In this document: piece by piece, positions 56,354-63,979 of the stretch
How the letters are laid out: the number at the start of each line of letters is the position of its first letter
How positions within the stretch are numbered: the first letter of the stretch is position 1
From: an uncultured Flavobacteriales bacterium
GTDB lineage: Bacteria; Bacteroidota; Bacteroidia; Flavobacteriales; Crocinitomicaceae
Direction of reading: 5' to 3'
Length of the DNA: 64,000 nt
Assembly (NCBI GenBank): GCA_946482515.1
Contig: CAMLRS010000001.1
Span: forward strand, 503,474-567,473
Made by a program: the position numbers and the translations under genes
The notes under the pieces: generated by a model
What the model saw: the letters and a program-made list of their open reading frames with translations, nothing else
Database searches by the model: none
Told to the model about the DNA's origin: nothing

Positions 56354-56800
56354 CTAAAAATCTTCTTCTGAAAGCGTGTAATCCTCCATTCCTGTGTCGA
56401 TTGCGTCGTCTTCGCAGCCGTTATCGTCGATAAGATCGAATGGCATATCGCCGTCGCCCTTAGCCGGACGCAGGATATTGGTCTTGGAAATGTTCAACCG
56501 GATTTCGGAACGCATGGTACCGTCTTCCTGTACAAAAGACTTCGAAAAAGGCGTTCCCAGCAATTCAACGAGCGCTCCTTTTTTCAGGAAATCGAGGATG
56601 CGCATATTCGCTCCTTCTTTTTTCCAGATGGTGCAGTTGACCCAGGTGGTTTTGGTACGGGCTTCACCGGTGCGTTTGTCGCGCCAGTTCTTGTTATGTG
56701 CTACGGGAAAGTTGATGGCGATCACGCCACGCTCCATGCGTTTTACGACCGCATCTTTACCAATATTGCCGATAAGCCTGGTTTCAAAAACAGTAGCCAT
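56354..56800 (-). CDS. ssb: Single-stranded DNA-binding protein
   Basis: 148 residues. The N-terminal OB fold has the usual SSB pattern (TRLIGNIGKDAVVKRMERG, NFPVAHNKNW, TTWVNCTIW, GALVELLGTP). A disordered acidic tail ends LSEEDF, the protein-interaction tip. It coats ssDNA in replication and repair. The upstream sequence on the minus strand holds an exact TAnnTTTG box (56841-56848). Confidence 0.93.
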   Translation of the reverse strand: MATVFETRLIGNIGKDAVVKRMERGVIAINFPVAHNKNWRDKRTGEARTKTTWVNCTIWKKEGANMRILDFLKKGALVELLGTPFSKSFVQEDGTMRSEIRLNISKTNILRPAKGDGDMPFDLIDDNGCEDDAIDTGMEDYTLSEEDF

Positions 56801-56840
56801 GGTTTAAAAACGTTGCTGTTGCCCGTTCAGGCGATTCAAA

Positions 56841-56848
56841 CAAAAATA
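56841..56848 (-). promoter_or_regulatory. Putative -7 box (TATTTTTG) of ssb
   Basis: An exact TAnnTTTG on the minus strand, 41 nt before the ssb ATG. The -33 element is not evident. Confidence 0.4.
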
Positions 56849-56864
56849 GCATAAAATAAACAGC

Positions 56865-57779
56865 TTAATTTTTTTTGATCACAATTGCATCGGGAAATCC
56901 TTTCTTGCGGACTTCATCGCGGTAGGTTTCGGCGGATTCTTTTGTCGTGAAAAGACCAACTGTGTAACGATATTTATAACCGGTGTCGGCAATTTTTTCC
57001 CGCTTCACTTCCTTATCGAGCCTTTTGAAAACGGCATTTTGGGTGGAAACTTCTTCCTTCGAGCTCATGATCTGAACCGTATACGAGCCGGTGGTTTCTT
57101 TTTGCGTAGTTGCCGTTTCCTCAGCAACGGAAGTGAAGTTGACTGTCGGGTGTTGAGATTTCAGGTACGTACGCATCGCTCGAAACAACGCCGAAGCAAT
57201 GATTTCCTGTCCGTTTTCCGTATTCAGGTATGCCGCTTCCTTCACATTCGTAAGGAAACCGCATTCCACCAAAACGCTTGTCATTTGCGTGAACTTGAGT
57301 ACCTGCAGCGTATGCTCACGGTCGTCGGTATCTTTTACGCCGCGCGATTTCCGTCCGGCACGGGTGGAAAATTCCTTCTCGAACTCGCGGGCCAGTTTCA
57401 CCGATTTCAACGACGACATGGAATGCACATGCGATTCTGTTCCGCTGATATCCGTATTCGGGCTGCCATTGCAGTGAATGCTGATGAAGTAATCGACTTT
57501 CTTCGAGTTGGCCATCTCAACACGCTGATCGAGGGTTGGATAGGTATCGTCGGTTCGGGTGTAAATGACCTTCACATTGGCCAGCTTTTCAGTCAGGTAA
57601 CTCCCGAATTTTTTCGAGATCAGCAGGTTGAGGTCTTTTTCCTGCAAATGATTTTCATTCACCGATTCGTGACCCGGGTCGTGGCCACCGTGGCCGGGAT
57701 CAATCATAATGGTGATCGTCTGCGCGTGGGAACCGCACAGCATAAATAACGCTATGACAAGGCTTAAGATTCCTTTCAT
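56865..57779 (-). CDS. N-acetylmuramoyl-L-alanine amidase (Amidase_3) with C-terminal SPOR domain
   Basis: 304 residues. A signal peptide (to about residue 19, CGSHAQ) is followed by the zinc amidase domain: IDPGHGGHDPG (zinc His), the Glu in NENHLQEKDLNL, SIHCNGS (zinc His) and VLVECGFLTN (catalytic Glu). After a short linker, the SPOR domain (GSYTVQIMSSKEEV...VGLFTTKESAETYRDEVRKKGF) binds denuded septal glycan. It cleaves the peptide side chain from muramic acid in the periplasm, probably during cell division. The gene is monocistronic and shares a conserved leader with the DnaJ-domain gene upstream. Confidence 0.93.
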   Translation of the reverse strand: MKGILSLVIALFMLCGSHAQTITIMIDPGHGGHDPGHESVNENHLQEKDLNLLISKKFGSYLTEKLANVKVIYTRTDDTYPTLDQRVEMANSKKVDYFISIHCNGSPNTDISGTESHVHSMSSLKSVKLAREFEKEFSTRAGRKSRGVKDTDDREHTLQVLKFTQMTSVLVECGFLTNVKEAAYLNTENGQEIIASALFRAMRTYLKSQHPTVNFTSVAEETATTQKETTGSYTVQIMSSKEEVSTQNAVFKRLDKEVKREKIADTGYKYRYTVGLFTTKESAETYRDEVRKKGFPDAIVIKKN

Positions 57780-57860
57780 AGTTCAAAATTACAACGCTCT
57801 TGGGCGTGATGGCGGTCGGGATGAAAAAGGTTACTAAAGGCTGGTTGTTAATTGTTGGTT
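57780..57860 (-). repeat. Leader repeat, copy at amidase gene
   Basis: About 80 bp upstream of the amidase resemble the stretch upstream of the DnaJ-domain gene (58643-58723). Shared blocks include TTCAAAATTA next to the start codon, GATGAAAA and TTACTAAAG on the + strand. Much of the remainder differs by single bases. Confidence 0.6.
57784..57791 (-). promoter_or_regulatory. Putative -7 box (TAATTTTG) of amidase gene
   Basis: An exact TAnnTTTG match ends only 4 nt before the ATG, so transcripts would be nearly leaderless. The same box in the same place precedes the DnaJ-domain gene. Confidence 0.5.
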
Positions 57861-57871
57861 CGTAATAGTAG

Positions 57872-58642
57872 CTACTCCGTAAGAGACGCGTACGCCTCTT
57901 GTATCTTCCTGAACTGCTCCGTCGCCTGTTGTTGTGCCTCTGTCGTATCACTGGCGAATTTGTCGGGGTGATACATCTTTACCAGTCCACGATAAGCTGA
58001 ACGAATGTCTTCACCGGAAGCGTCTGTTTCCAATCCCAGCGTACGTAGATGACGTTCGCGAGCTGAAAAGGAAGGTGCTGTTTTCGGTGTAGCTTTCGGA
58101 ATCTCCTCTTCAAAAAGAGCCCAGTCGAGCTGTAGCGCCGCAGCGAATTTCATCACAGCTGCAAGTTCCTGTTCATTCAAATAACCGTCTGAAAGCGTCA
58201 GGGAAAGCAGGAAACGCACCAGTTTTTCTTTTTCGGCCGACTGAATGTGGTAGTTCAGCCAATCCGCCAATGAGTGGATGGAAACCGGAAACTTTAGCGA
58301 ATGCATGTACGATTCCTTGAAATCATAGAACTCGTTGGGAAACTCGCGCTGCAGGTAGCGATTGATGTAAGGCAGTTTTCCGTGCATGCGCTCGTGGTCC
58401 TTACGGATTAGAATGGCCGCCGCTCCGATGTAGGCTTCCATCAGGTGATCGCGGTTGAATGCAAAATCTGCCGGCCAGATACCGTCTTCCCATTTGGACG
58501 TTTTCTTTCGCTTGAAGTAAAACCAGAGTATTGGCCCGACGAAAACGATGAGGATCACGATGATGCCCACCCAAACGGGTTTACGTTCGATGGGCCCGCG
58601 TGGAAGTGTGATTAACTCTATGAATTCGGTAAGAATTGGCAT
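57872..58642 (-). CDS. Membrane-anchored DnaJ-domain protein (TerB/DjlA-like)
   Basis: 256 residues. One N-terminal transmembrane segment (VWVGIIVILIVFVGPILWFYF, ~24-44) precedes a helical middle region that looks like a TerB/DjlA co-chaperone domain. A C-terminal J domain (~190-256) has the invariant HPDKF. The J domain would stimulate DnaK at the inner membrane. Domain order (membrane anchor, TerB-like, J) is as in DjlA, though overall similarity cannot be judged here. Confidence 0.82.
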   Translation of the reverse strand: MPILTEFIELITLPRGPIERKPVWVGIIVILIVFVGPILWFYFKRKKTSKWEDGIWPADFAFNRDHLMEAYIGAAAILIRKDHERMHGKLPYINRYLQREFPNEFYDFKESYMHSLKFPVSIHSLADWLNYHIQSAEKEKLVRFLLSLTLSDGYLNEQELAAVMKFAAALQLDWALFEEEIPKATPKTAPSFSARERHLRTLGLETDASGEDIRSAYRGLVKMYHPDKFASDTTEAQQQATEQFRKIQEAYASLTE

Positions 58643-58723
58643 AATTCAAAATTAAGATGCTCAAACCCGTAATGGTGGTAGGAATGAAAAGATTACTAAA
58701 GACGGTTTGTTAATTATGATGTG
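58643..58723 (-). repeat. Leader repeat, copy at DnaJ-domain gene
   Basis: Partner of the repeat at 57780-57860. Both run from the start codon outward, with TTCAAAATTA at the start and the (G)ATTACTAAAG block ~50 bp upstream. Confidence 0.6.
58647..58654 (-). promoter_or_regulatory. Putative -7 box (TAATTTTG) of DnaJ-domain gene
   Basis: An exact TAnnTTTG immediately before the ATG (4-nt gap), the same layout as at the amidase gene. Confidence 0.5.
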
Positions 58724-58732
58724 GTAAGTAAT

Positions 58733-58772
58733 ATTACTAACCGCTACGTAATATTGGGTAGCGGTTAGTAAT
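58733..58772. repeat. Perfect 15-bp inverted repeat, 10-nt loop
   Basis: ATTACTAACCGCTAC (58733-58747) pairs with GTAGCGGTTAGTAAT (58758-58772) without mismatch. It lies between two divergent genes and overlaps the -7 box at 58769-58776. It may be an operator, a hairpin in the 5' leader, or a mobile palindrome. Confidence 0.85.
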
Positions 58773-58776
58773 TTTG
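58769..58776 (+). promoter_or_regulatory. Putative -7 box (TAATTTTG) of glycosyltransferase-like gene
   Basis: An exact TAnnTTTG, 59 nt before ATG 58836 and overlapping the right arm of the inverted repeat. Confidence 0.4.
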
Positions 58777-58804
58777 GGAACTTGCCTGCGGCAAGCAGGT
58801 TCCC
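58776..58804. repeat. Near-perfect palindrome GGGAAC...GTTCCC
   Basis: Two 14-nt arms with two mismatches around one central base, core CTTGCCTGCGGCAAGCAGG. It resembles REP-like palindromes common in Bacteroidota intergenic DNA (recalled, not searched). Confidence 0.65.
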
Positions 58805-58835
58805 TAATTTACACCCCGAAACAGGAAACGGTCAT

Positions 58836-59900
58836 ATGGAGAAAACAAAAGTGGCATTGGTCGAATTGGGTGGCTCGCATGACGAATGCCTGCTCACACA
58901 GCTGGAAGCTCTGGAAACTGCCGGGGCTGAAATCCTGCTGGTGACCAATCGCCATCTCTACGATCGCAACCCGCACCTGCATCGTTTTTGTTCGGATGTG
59001 TATTTCATCGAACCGGAAGGAAAAGCTATCGGTGATGTACGGCTCATGATGCAGCTCGTCCGTTACCTGAAAACAGCCGAAATCACCAAAGTGGTCTTCA
59101 ATACCGCACAGGGTGGACACGTGCGCAACCTGGCACTCCTGATGCCGCGCTCTATACGTTGTTACGGCATTATCCATACGATTCGTAAGTTCCAGGGAAG
59201 CCTTACGCAGCGCATCATCGACCTGGCCGTAAAGCGTTATGTAGTATTGAGTGACGACCTGCTGCAGCGCGTCAAGCCACCCAAAGGCATTTCCGTTCGC
59301 AGCTTCTACCCTGTTTCGTTTCCGGCGTCGCAGCAAACCATTGACAAACCGACCGGAGAAGCCTGGATCACCATTACCGGCGGTGTGGAAAATCGTCGCA
59401 AGGATTTGACAGCAGTGCTGGAGTTTATCCGCGCCACGCCGGTTCACATACGTTTTGTTTTCCTTGGAAAAACCGATCCTTCTCACCCCGATGCGCAGGC
59501 TTTCCTGACGACCATACAGGAACAGGATCTGGGAAAACGCATCACCTATTTCACCGATTTCGTCGATCACGATCTTTTCGATGCGACGTTGAGACAAACC
59601 GATCTGCTGCTACCGCTCATTCATCCCGGAACTCCCAGCGCTGATCAATACATCAACAACCAGATTTCGGGTGCGTTTACCCTGGCTTTCGGCTACCATA
59701 TTCCTTTGCTGATTCACCAGCATTATCAAACCGAAGAAGATTTGCAACTGAGCGCTCACTTTTATTCGTTGGAAGCTTTTGCAGACGAGCTCGAAAAAGC
59801 GCTCGACAAGCGGGCTGCTCTTTCCGAAGCGATTGCGAACGTGGAAAAATGGCAGAAGGCATTTCAATACCGGAATTACCTGGCGTTTTTGGAATTATAA
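58836..59900 (+). CDS. Glycosyltransferase-like (GT-B fold) protein
   Basis: About 354 residues from ATG 58836. The frame is open a further 54 bp upstream to 58782, but that start lies inside a palindrome, so I reject it. N-terminal half: VALVELGGSHDECLLTQLEAL and alternating strands. C-terminal half: WITITGGVENRRKDLTAVLEFI, FVFLGKTDPSH, then TDLLLPLIHPG and SGAFTLAFGYHIPLLIH, the layout of the nucleotide-sugar half of GT-B enzymes. The sugar and acceptor are unknown. It is a single gene, unconnected with the cluster by position. Confidence 0.6.
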   Translation: MEKTKVALVELGGSHDECLLTQLEALETAGAEILLVTNRHLYDRNPHLHRFCSDVYFIEPEGKAIGDVRLMMQLVRYLKTAEITKVVFNTAQGGHVRNLALLMPRSIRCYGIIHTIRKFQGSLTQRIIDLAVKRYVVLSDDLLQRVKPPKGISVRSFYPVSFPASQQTIDKPTGEAWITITGGVENRRKDLTAVLEFIRATPVHIRFVFLGKTDPSHPDAQAFLTTIQEQDLGKRITYFTDFVDHDLFDATLRQTDLLLPLIHPGTPSADQYINNQISGAFTLAFGYHIPLLIHQHYQTEEDLQLSAHFYSLEAFADELEKALDKRAALSEAIANVEKWQKAFQYRNYLAFLEL

Positions 59901-60226
59901 CAACAAGCGTGGAAATACCCGCCGATTCATCTGAGTTGACTTCCCCCGCAATATTGCGAAATCACTTTTTATCAGCAAATGAGGCTCGTATACAATAGAC
60001 GTGGGGAAACCAGCCTCTCGCAAGGTTTTTTCACCTTGTAATATTGCGGGATTACGTTTGGAGTGAAATAGGCTTGGAAACCCTGTTTTCGCTGCAAGAT
60101 CTGCACTTTTCGCAAGCCTTGATCCCCGTCCGCCGCGGCGGATTGCGAAATCACTTTTAGCAAGCATACAACAAACTATACAAATAGTTTTATTCAATTA
60201 TTTAGTTTAAAATATTCTTCGCCAAC
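59901..60226. repeat. Intergenic region with three imperfect ~90-100 bp repeats
   Basis: Between two convergent genes, the motif (A/G)ATTGCG(A/G)(A/G)AT(T/C)AC recurs at 59953, 60043 and 60142. Each is preceded by a GGAAA..CC block (near 59910, 60004 and 60075). An open minus frame of 100 codons crosses it and encodes a repeated SDFAI-RG motif, but this follows from the DNA repeat and has no other protein features. Confidence 0.55.
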
Positions 60227-61354
60227 TTAATCAACGACAAACAAATCGGAAGCAATCGCATCGGCCAGCAATTTTCCGTTTTCGGTAAGTAAAAAAGCAT
60301 CTTCCATTTCGATCAGATAACCTTCGGATTTCCAGTGCTGGAGGCGCTTTTGCCAATCGGAGGTAATTTTCAACGTTCTTTCTAGTTCATTTTTGGAAAC
60401 ACCCCATTTCGTGCGCAAACCGGTGAGCAAAAGCTCGTTGAAACGGTCGTTCGGTGAAAGTGTTTCGATCGTTTCGGGCAAAATACCTTGTTCAATGGAA
60501 CGCATGTAAGCATGGTTGTTCGACTGGTTCCAGTAGCGAATGGTTCCATCGTAGCCATGAGCCGAAGGTCCGATTCCAAGGTAGCTTTTCCCTTGCCAGT
60601 AGCTGGTATTGTGGCGTGAATAGCGTTCATTTCGGGCAAAATTGGAAATCTCGTAATGTTCAAATCCGGCTGTGGCCAGCTCCGAGACCAGCAATTCGAA
60701 CTGCACGGACTGCACATCCGGATCGGCCGGTCGTACCTTGCCCTGCTTCACCCAGCCGGCCAGCGGTGTCTTCTCTTCTACGGTCAGGCAATACGCCGAA
60801 ATGTGATCCACACCGAGTGCGATAGCCCGCTGCAGCTGCTGTTTCCATTGCTCGTCGGTCAGGCCCGGCAGGCCGTACATCAGGTCGATGGTCAGCGCTT
60901 CGAAACCAGCCGCTTTAGCAAGCAACACTGCATTTCTGCCTTCTTCAGCCGAATGCGTCCGGTTCATCCATTCCAGTTGCTCATCTTCAAACGATTGGAT
61001 ACCAATACTCAATCGGTTTACGCCAGCCATTTTCCAGGCCGCAAGATTTGCTTCCGAACAATCGTCCGGATTGCATTCGAGTGTGATTTCTGCTTTTTCA
61101 TCTACCCGGAAACGCGATCTGATGGTTTCAATCAAAGTACTAATTTCTTCACCGGATAACAAGCTCGGGGTTCCTCCTCCGAAATAGATAGTTGAAATAT
61201 CTTTGGCTAGCCAATTTATCGAACGCAGCTGAATTTCAGCAGCAAGCGCCGTCAGCATGGTCGTTTTATAGTCCGCATACGTAGTCGAAAAATGGAAATC
61301 GCAATAGCTGCACTTGCGGGCACAGAAGGGTATGTGAACGTAAATCCCGGACAT
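60227..61354 (-). CDS. hemW: Radical SAM protein HemW (HemN-like)
   Basis: 375 residues. The 4Fe-4S site is the CxxxCxxC in CARKCSYCDFHF near residue 11, followed by the SAM-binding IYFGGGTPSLL, ECNPDD, RLSIGIQSFE and DLMYGLPGLTDEQW, then the HemN C-terminal domain. HemW proteins lack the extra residues of true coproporphyrinogen oxidase HemN and act as haem chaperones. The short N-terminus before the cysteines fits HemW. Monocistronic housekeeping gene. Confidence 0.92.
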   Translation of the reverse strand: MSGIYVHIPFCARKCSYCDFHFSTTYADYKTTMLTALAAEIQLRSINWLAKDISTIYFGGGTPSLLSGEEISTLIETIRSRFRVDEKAEITLECNPDDCSEANLAAWKMAGVNRLSIGIQSFEDEQLEWMNRTHSAEEGRNAVLLAKAAGFEALTIDLMYGLPGLTDEQWKQQLQRAIALGVDHISAYCLTVEEKTPLAGWVKQGKVRPADPDVQSVQFELLVSELATAGFEHYEISNFARNERYSRHNTSYWQGKSYLGIGPSAHGYDGTIRYWNQSNNHAYMRSIEQGILPETIETLSPNDRFNELLLTGLRTKWGVSKNELERTLKITSDWQKRLQHWKSEGYLIEMEDAFLLTENGKLLADAIASDLFVVD

Positions 61355-61460
61355 GGCGCGAAGTTACGCCAAATTCCCGATGCAACCCGCACAGCATGAA
61401 TTTGTTAAAAATTCTAATTGCATTTTATAATTGCGATAAATAGTTTACTTTTCTATCATC

Positions 61461-61811
61461 ATGGGATTCAAGGAACAACAGGCGGCAATCCAGCGAGAAC
61501 TAGACCGGTTTATTGACCTGCTAAGCGTTCTGTTGCCGCGGTATTCCAGGCTTTTGAAAAAGCAGAATCTCGGTGATGACGAGTTACAGGAACTGGGAGA
61601 AATCGAACATTTTCTCATTGGTGTGAACGGGCGGATCTCAGAGATAAAACAAATGCTCGAGCAAGACGTTTTCGGTCACTCCATTGATTACTATTATAAG
61701 CTTAAACAACAGGTCCGAAAGGGCGAGCCCGGGGCTCAGCGCAAGCTGGAGAAACTGCGGGAAACATTCAATGAATCCCTTCAAGCGGGAACGTTCATTC
61801 ACTGGAATTGA
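61461..61811 (+). CDS. Small helical hypothetical protein
   Basis: 116 residues, not recognised. It is almost entirely charged amphipathic helix (QRELDRFIDLLSVLLPRYSRLLKKQ; GEIEHFLIGVNGRISEIKQML; KLEKLRETFNESLQAG) without signal peptide or membrane segment. A coiled-coil or helical-bundle protein is likely. It is followed by a strong terminator, supporting a real transcription unit. Confidence 0.6.
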   Translation: MGFKEQQAAIQRELDRFIDLLSVLLPRYSRLLKKQNLGDDELQELGEIEHFLIGVNGRISEIKQMLEQDVFGHSIDYYYKLKQQVRKGEPGAQRKLEKLRETFNESLQAGTFIHWN

Positions 61812-61826
61812 ACAAGAATGAAAAAG

Positions 61827-61861
61827 AAAGGGGGCGAAATCATCAGATCCGCCCCCTTTTT
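61827..61861. terminator. Bidirectional rho-independent terminator
   Basis: GGGGGCG (61830-61836) pairs with CGCCCCC (61850-61856), extended by AAA/TTT, with A-rich 5' and T-rich 3' flanks. It separates the convergent small helical gene and acyl-CoA dehydrogenase gene. Confidence 0.9.
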
Positions 61862-61879
61862 ATATGTGGTTTCTTTCGA

Positions 61880-63085
61880 TTACATATTGGAAAGATCCGG
61901 CATGTCGCGCGTGAATGCTGAGATTCCGGTCACGTCCATACCTGTAATGAGCAGGTGAATGTCGTGTGTTCCTTCGTACGTCACAACCGACTCGAGGTTG
62001 GCCATGTGGCGCATGATCGAGTACTCATCGGTGATTCCCATACCTCCGTGGATCTGACGCGCCTCGCGAGCGATGTTCAACGCGATCTCCACGTTGTTGC
62101 GCTTCGCCATGGAAATCTGTGCAGATGTTGCACGGCCTTCGTTGCGCAGCTGTCCAACACGCAATGTCAGGAACTGGGCTTTTGTGATCTCCGTGATCAT
62201 TTCGGCCAGTTTCTTCTGAATGAGCTGGAACGCACCGATCGGAACGCCAAACTGTGTACGTTGCTTGGAATAGCGCAATGCCTGATCGTAGCAGTCCATT
62301 GCAGCACCAAGCGCGCCCCATGCAATACCGAAACGCGCTGAATCGAGGCAGCCGAGCGGCGCGCCCAATCCGCTTTTTCCAGGAAGCAGGTTTTCTTTCG
62401 GAACTTTCACGTTAACGAAGATGAGCTCACCTGTAGCAGAAGCGCGCAGGGACAATTTACCGTGCATTTCCGGCGTAGAGAAGCCTTCCATTCCGCGCTC
62501 AACGATCAGACCGTGGATACGACCGGATTCGTCTTTCGCCCAAACAACGGCGATATCTGCAAACGGAGCGTTGGAGATCCACATTTTGGCACCGTTCAGC
62601 AGGTAATGGTCGCCCATATCCTTGAAGTTGGTGATCATACCACCCGGGTTGGAACCGTAATCCGGCTCGGTCAGACCGAAGCAGCCCATCATTTCACCTG
62701 TAGCCAATTTTGGCAGGTATTTCATACGCTGTTCTTCGCTACCGTATTTCCAGATCGGGTACATCACCAATGAACTTTGTACGGAAGCTGTTGAACGCAG
62801 ACCTGAATCGCAGCGCTCGAGCTCCTGCATGATCAGACCATAAGAGATCTGGTCGAGCCCGGGACCGCCGTATTGTTCCGGAATGTATGGTCCGAAAGCA
62901 CCGATTTCACCCAAACCTTTGAGGAGGTGCATCGGGAAAGTTGCTTTCTCATAATTTTCAGCAATGATCGGCGACACTTCTTTTTTCACCCATGCGCGGG
63001 CTGTGTCGCGAACCAGTTTCTGCTCATCCGTGAGGAGATCATCCATGTTCAGATAATCGGGATGTGTGTATAAATCAGTTGCCAT
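61880..63085 (-). CDS. Acyl-CoA dehydrogenase, glutaryl-CoA dehydrogenase-like
   Basis: About 401 residues from ATG 63085 (MATDLYTHPDY). An in-frame ATG 33 bp further upstream is less likely. The fold is complete: CFGLTEPDYGSNPGGM (flavin/substrate), ARFGIAWGALGAAMDCYDQALRYSKQRTQFG, GGMGITDEY and TYEGTHDIHLLI with the likely catalytic Glu. RSTASVQSSLVMYPI and TYEGTHDIH match what I remember of glutaryl-CoA dehydrogenases (lysine/tryptophan degradation). It is unlike the FkbI-type homologue at 4350 and belongs to primary metabolism. Confidence 0.85.
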   Translation of the reverse strand: MATDLYTHPDYLNMDDLLTDEQKLVRDTARAWVKKEVSPIIAENYEKATFPMHLLKGLGEIGAFGPYIPEQYGGPGLDQISYGLIMQELERCDSGLRSTASVQSSLVMYPIWKYGSEEQRMKYLPKLATGEMMGCFGLTEPDYGSNPGGMITNFKDMGDHYLLNGAKMWISNAPFADIAVVWAKDESGRIHGLIVERGMEGFSTPEMHGKLSLRASATGELIFVNVKVPKENLLPGKSGLGAPLGCLDSARFGIAWGALGAAMDCYDQALRYSKQRTQFGVPIGAFQLIQKKLAEMITEITKAQFLTLRVGQLRNEGRATSAQISMAKRNNVEIALNIAREARQIHGGMGITDEYSIMRHMANLESVVTYEGTHDIHLLITGMDVTGISAFTRDMPDLSNM

Positions 63086-63135
63086 CAGCTTGTATTTACC
63101 AAATTTGAACCTGCCCACAGTCAGGCGAGGTGGCG

Positions 63136-63143
63136 CAAAAGTA
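63136..63143 (-). promoter_or_regulatory. Putative -7 box (TACTTTTG) of acyl-CoA dehydrogenase gene
   Basis: An exact TAnnTTTG on the minus strand, with TTG 16 nt further upstream (about 63160-63162) as a possible -33 element. It lies 50 nt before ATG 63085. Confidence 0.5.
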
Positions 63144-63157
63144 AGACAATCCTCTTA

Positions 63158-63231
63158 GACAATGCACAATTGTGTACAACACAATCCACTTTTCAGAGAC
63201 CTGAATTGTGCGTTGCGCGTTGTACATTGTC
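63158..63231. repeat. Imperfect inverted repeat between divergent genes
   Basis: The left arm (GACAATGCACAATTG..., 63158-63185) and right arm (...GTTGTACATTGTC, 63204-63231) are partly complementary around an ~18-nt spacer. Both are rich in ACAAT/ATTGT. It sits beside the -33 region of the minus gene. Confidence 0.5.
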
Positions 63232-63295
63232 AATTGTTATACGATCTTTGTCGCTGAATACAATAGTATTGAACACCGTTTCCCTCATAGCAGCA

Positions 63296-63979
63296 ATGGA
63301 TTTGCCCGCACACCTGACTCCGCGGACCACAACGGATTCGTGGCTGGTGATCGTGCTGTTTTCTATCTGTGCACTCATTATTGCGATAGCGCGCGTTCGG
63401 GAAAAATCGGTCTTTCTGTACCTGGCACAGGGCGTATTGTTCCTCAAACCGCTCGACGATCTTTCCCGGGAAGCTTATAAAACGCGTTCGGCCGGTTCGC
63501 TCCTGCTCTTGCTCTTATTCTTCCTCATAACTGCCGGAACCGTTTACTGGCTGTTCTTTGTCAAAGTGCCGTTCGGTCAATGGGAGCAAATGACCATTCC
63601 GGTGTTCGTTCCGTCAGTTTACTTTCTCTACCAGCTGATGATGACCAACCTGGCGGCCCGTATCAGTGGCAAACCGGATGCAGTGACTGAGCTGAATTAT
63701 TTTACGCTCATCCTTACGCAGTTTTTCGGACTGGTACTGCTGCTGGAATTTTTCATTATCTACTTCCAGCCAACGTTCGTGGAAAGCAGCGTCTGGCTGC
63801 TCGGTGCTACTTATATTGTTTACCTGCTGGTGCGATTGCTGCGCGGCTTTTGGATTACGATGAGTCACGGCGTATCTTGGTATTACATAATTTTGTACTT
63901 TTGGACCCTTGAAATTCTACCCCTGTTTGTAGTGGCAAGATTACTCTACTACGATGAATTTCAGGATTGGATTGGATGA
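63296..63979 (+). CDS. DUF4271 family membrane protein
   Basis: About 227 residues from ATG 63296 (MDLPAHLTPRTTTDSW). The frame is open to 63170, but the extra part reads through the inverted repeat and is not protein-like. Six or so membrane segments (SWLVIVLFSICALIIAIA, LLLLLLFFLITAGTVYWLFF, FFGLVLLLEFFIIYF, YYIILYFWTLEILPLFVVARLLY). Late motifs RGFWITMSHGVSWYYIILYFWTLEILP match the DUF4271 family of Bacteroidota. Function unknown. Confidence 0.8.
   Translation: MDLPAHLTPRTTTDSWLVIVLFSICALIIAIARVREKSVFLYLAQGVLFLKPLDDLSREAYKTRSAGSLLLLLLFFLITAGTVYWLFFVKVPFGQWEQMTIPVFVPSVYFLYQLMMTNLAARISGKPDAVTELNYFTLILTQFFGLVLLLEFFIIYFQPTFVESSVWLLGATYIVYLLVRLLRGFWITMSHGVSWYYIILYFWTLEILPLFVVARLLYYDEFQDWIG

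Noticed and set aside
57039..57749. 236-codon + frame opposite the amidase gene
   Set aside because: It is antisense to the zinc-binding and SPOR motifs of a clear gene, with no recognisable domain.
59895..60197. 100-codon minus-strand open frame with a repeated SDFAI-RG motif
   Set aside because: The motif follows from the imperfect DNA repeat. There is no start context, domain or neighbour support.
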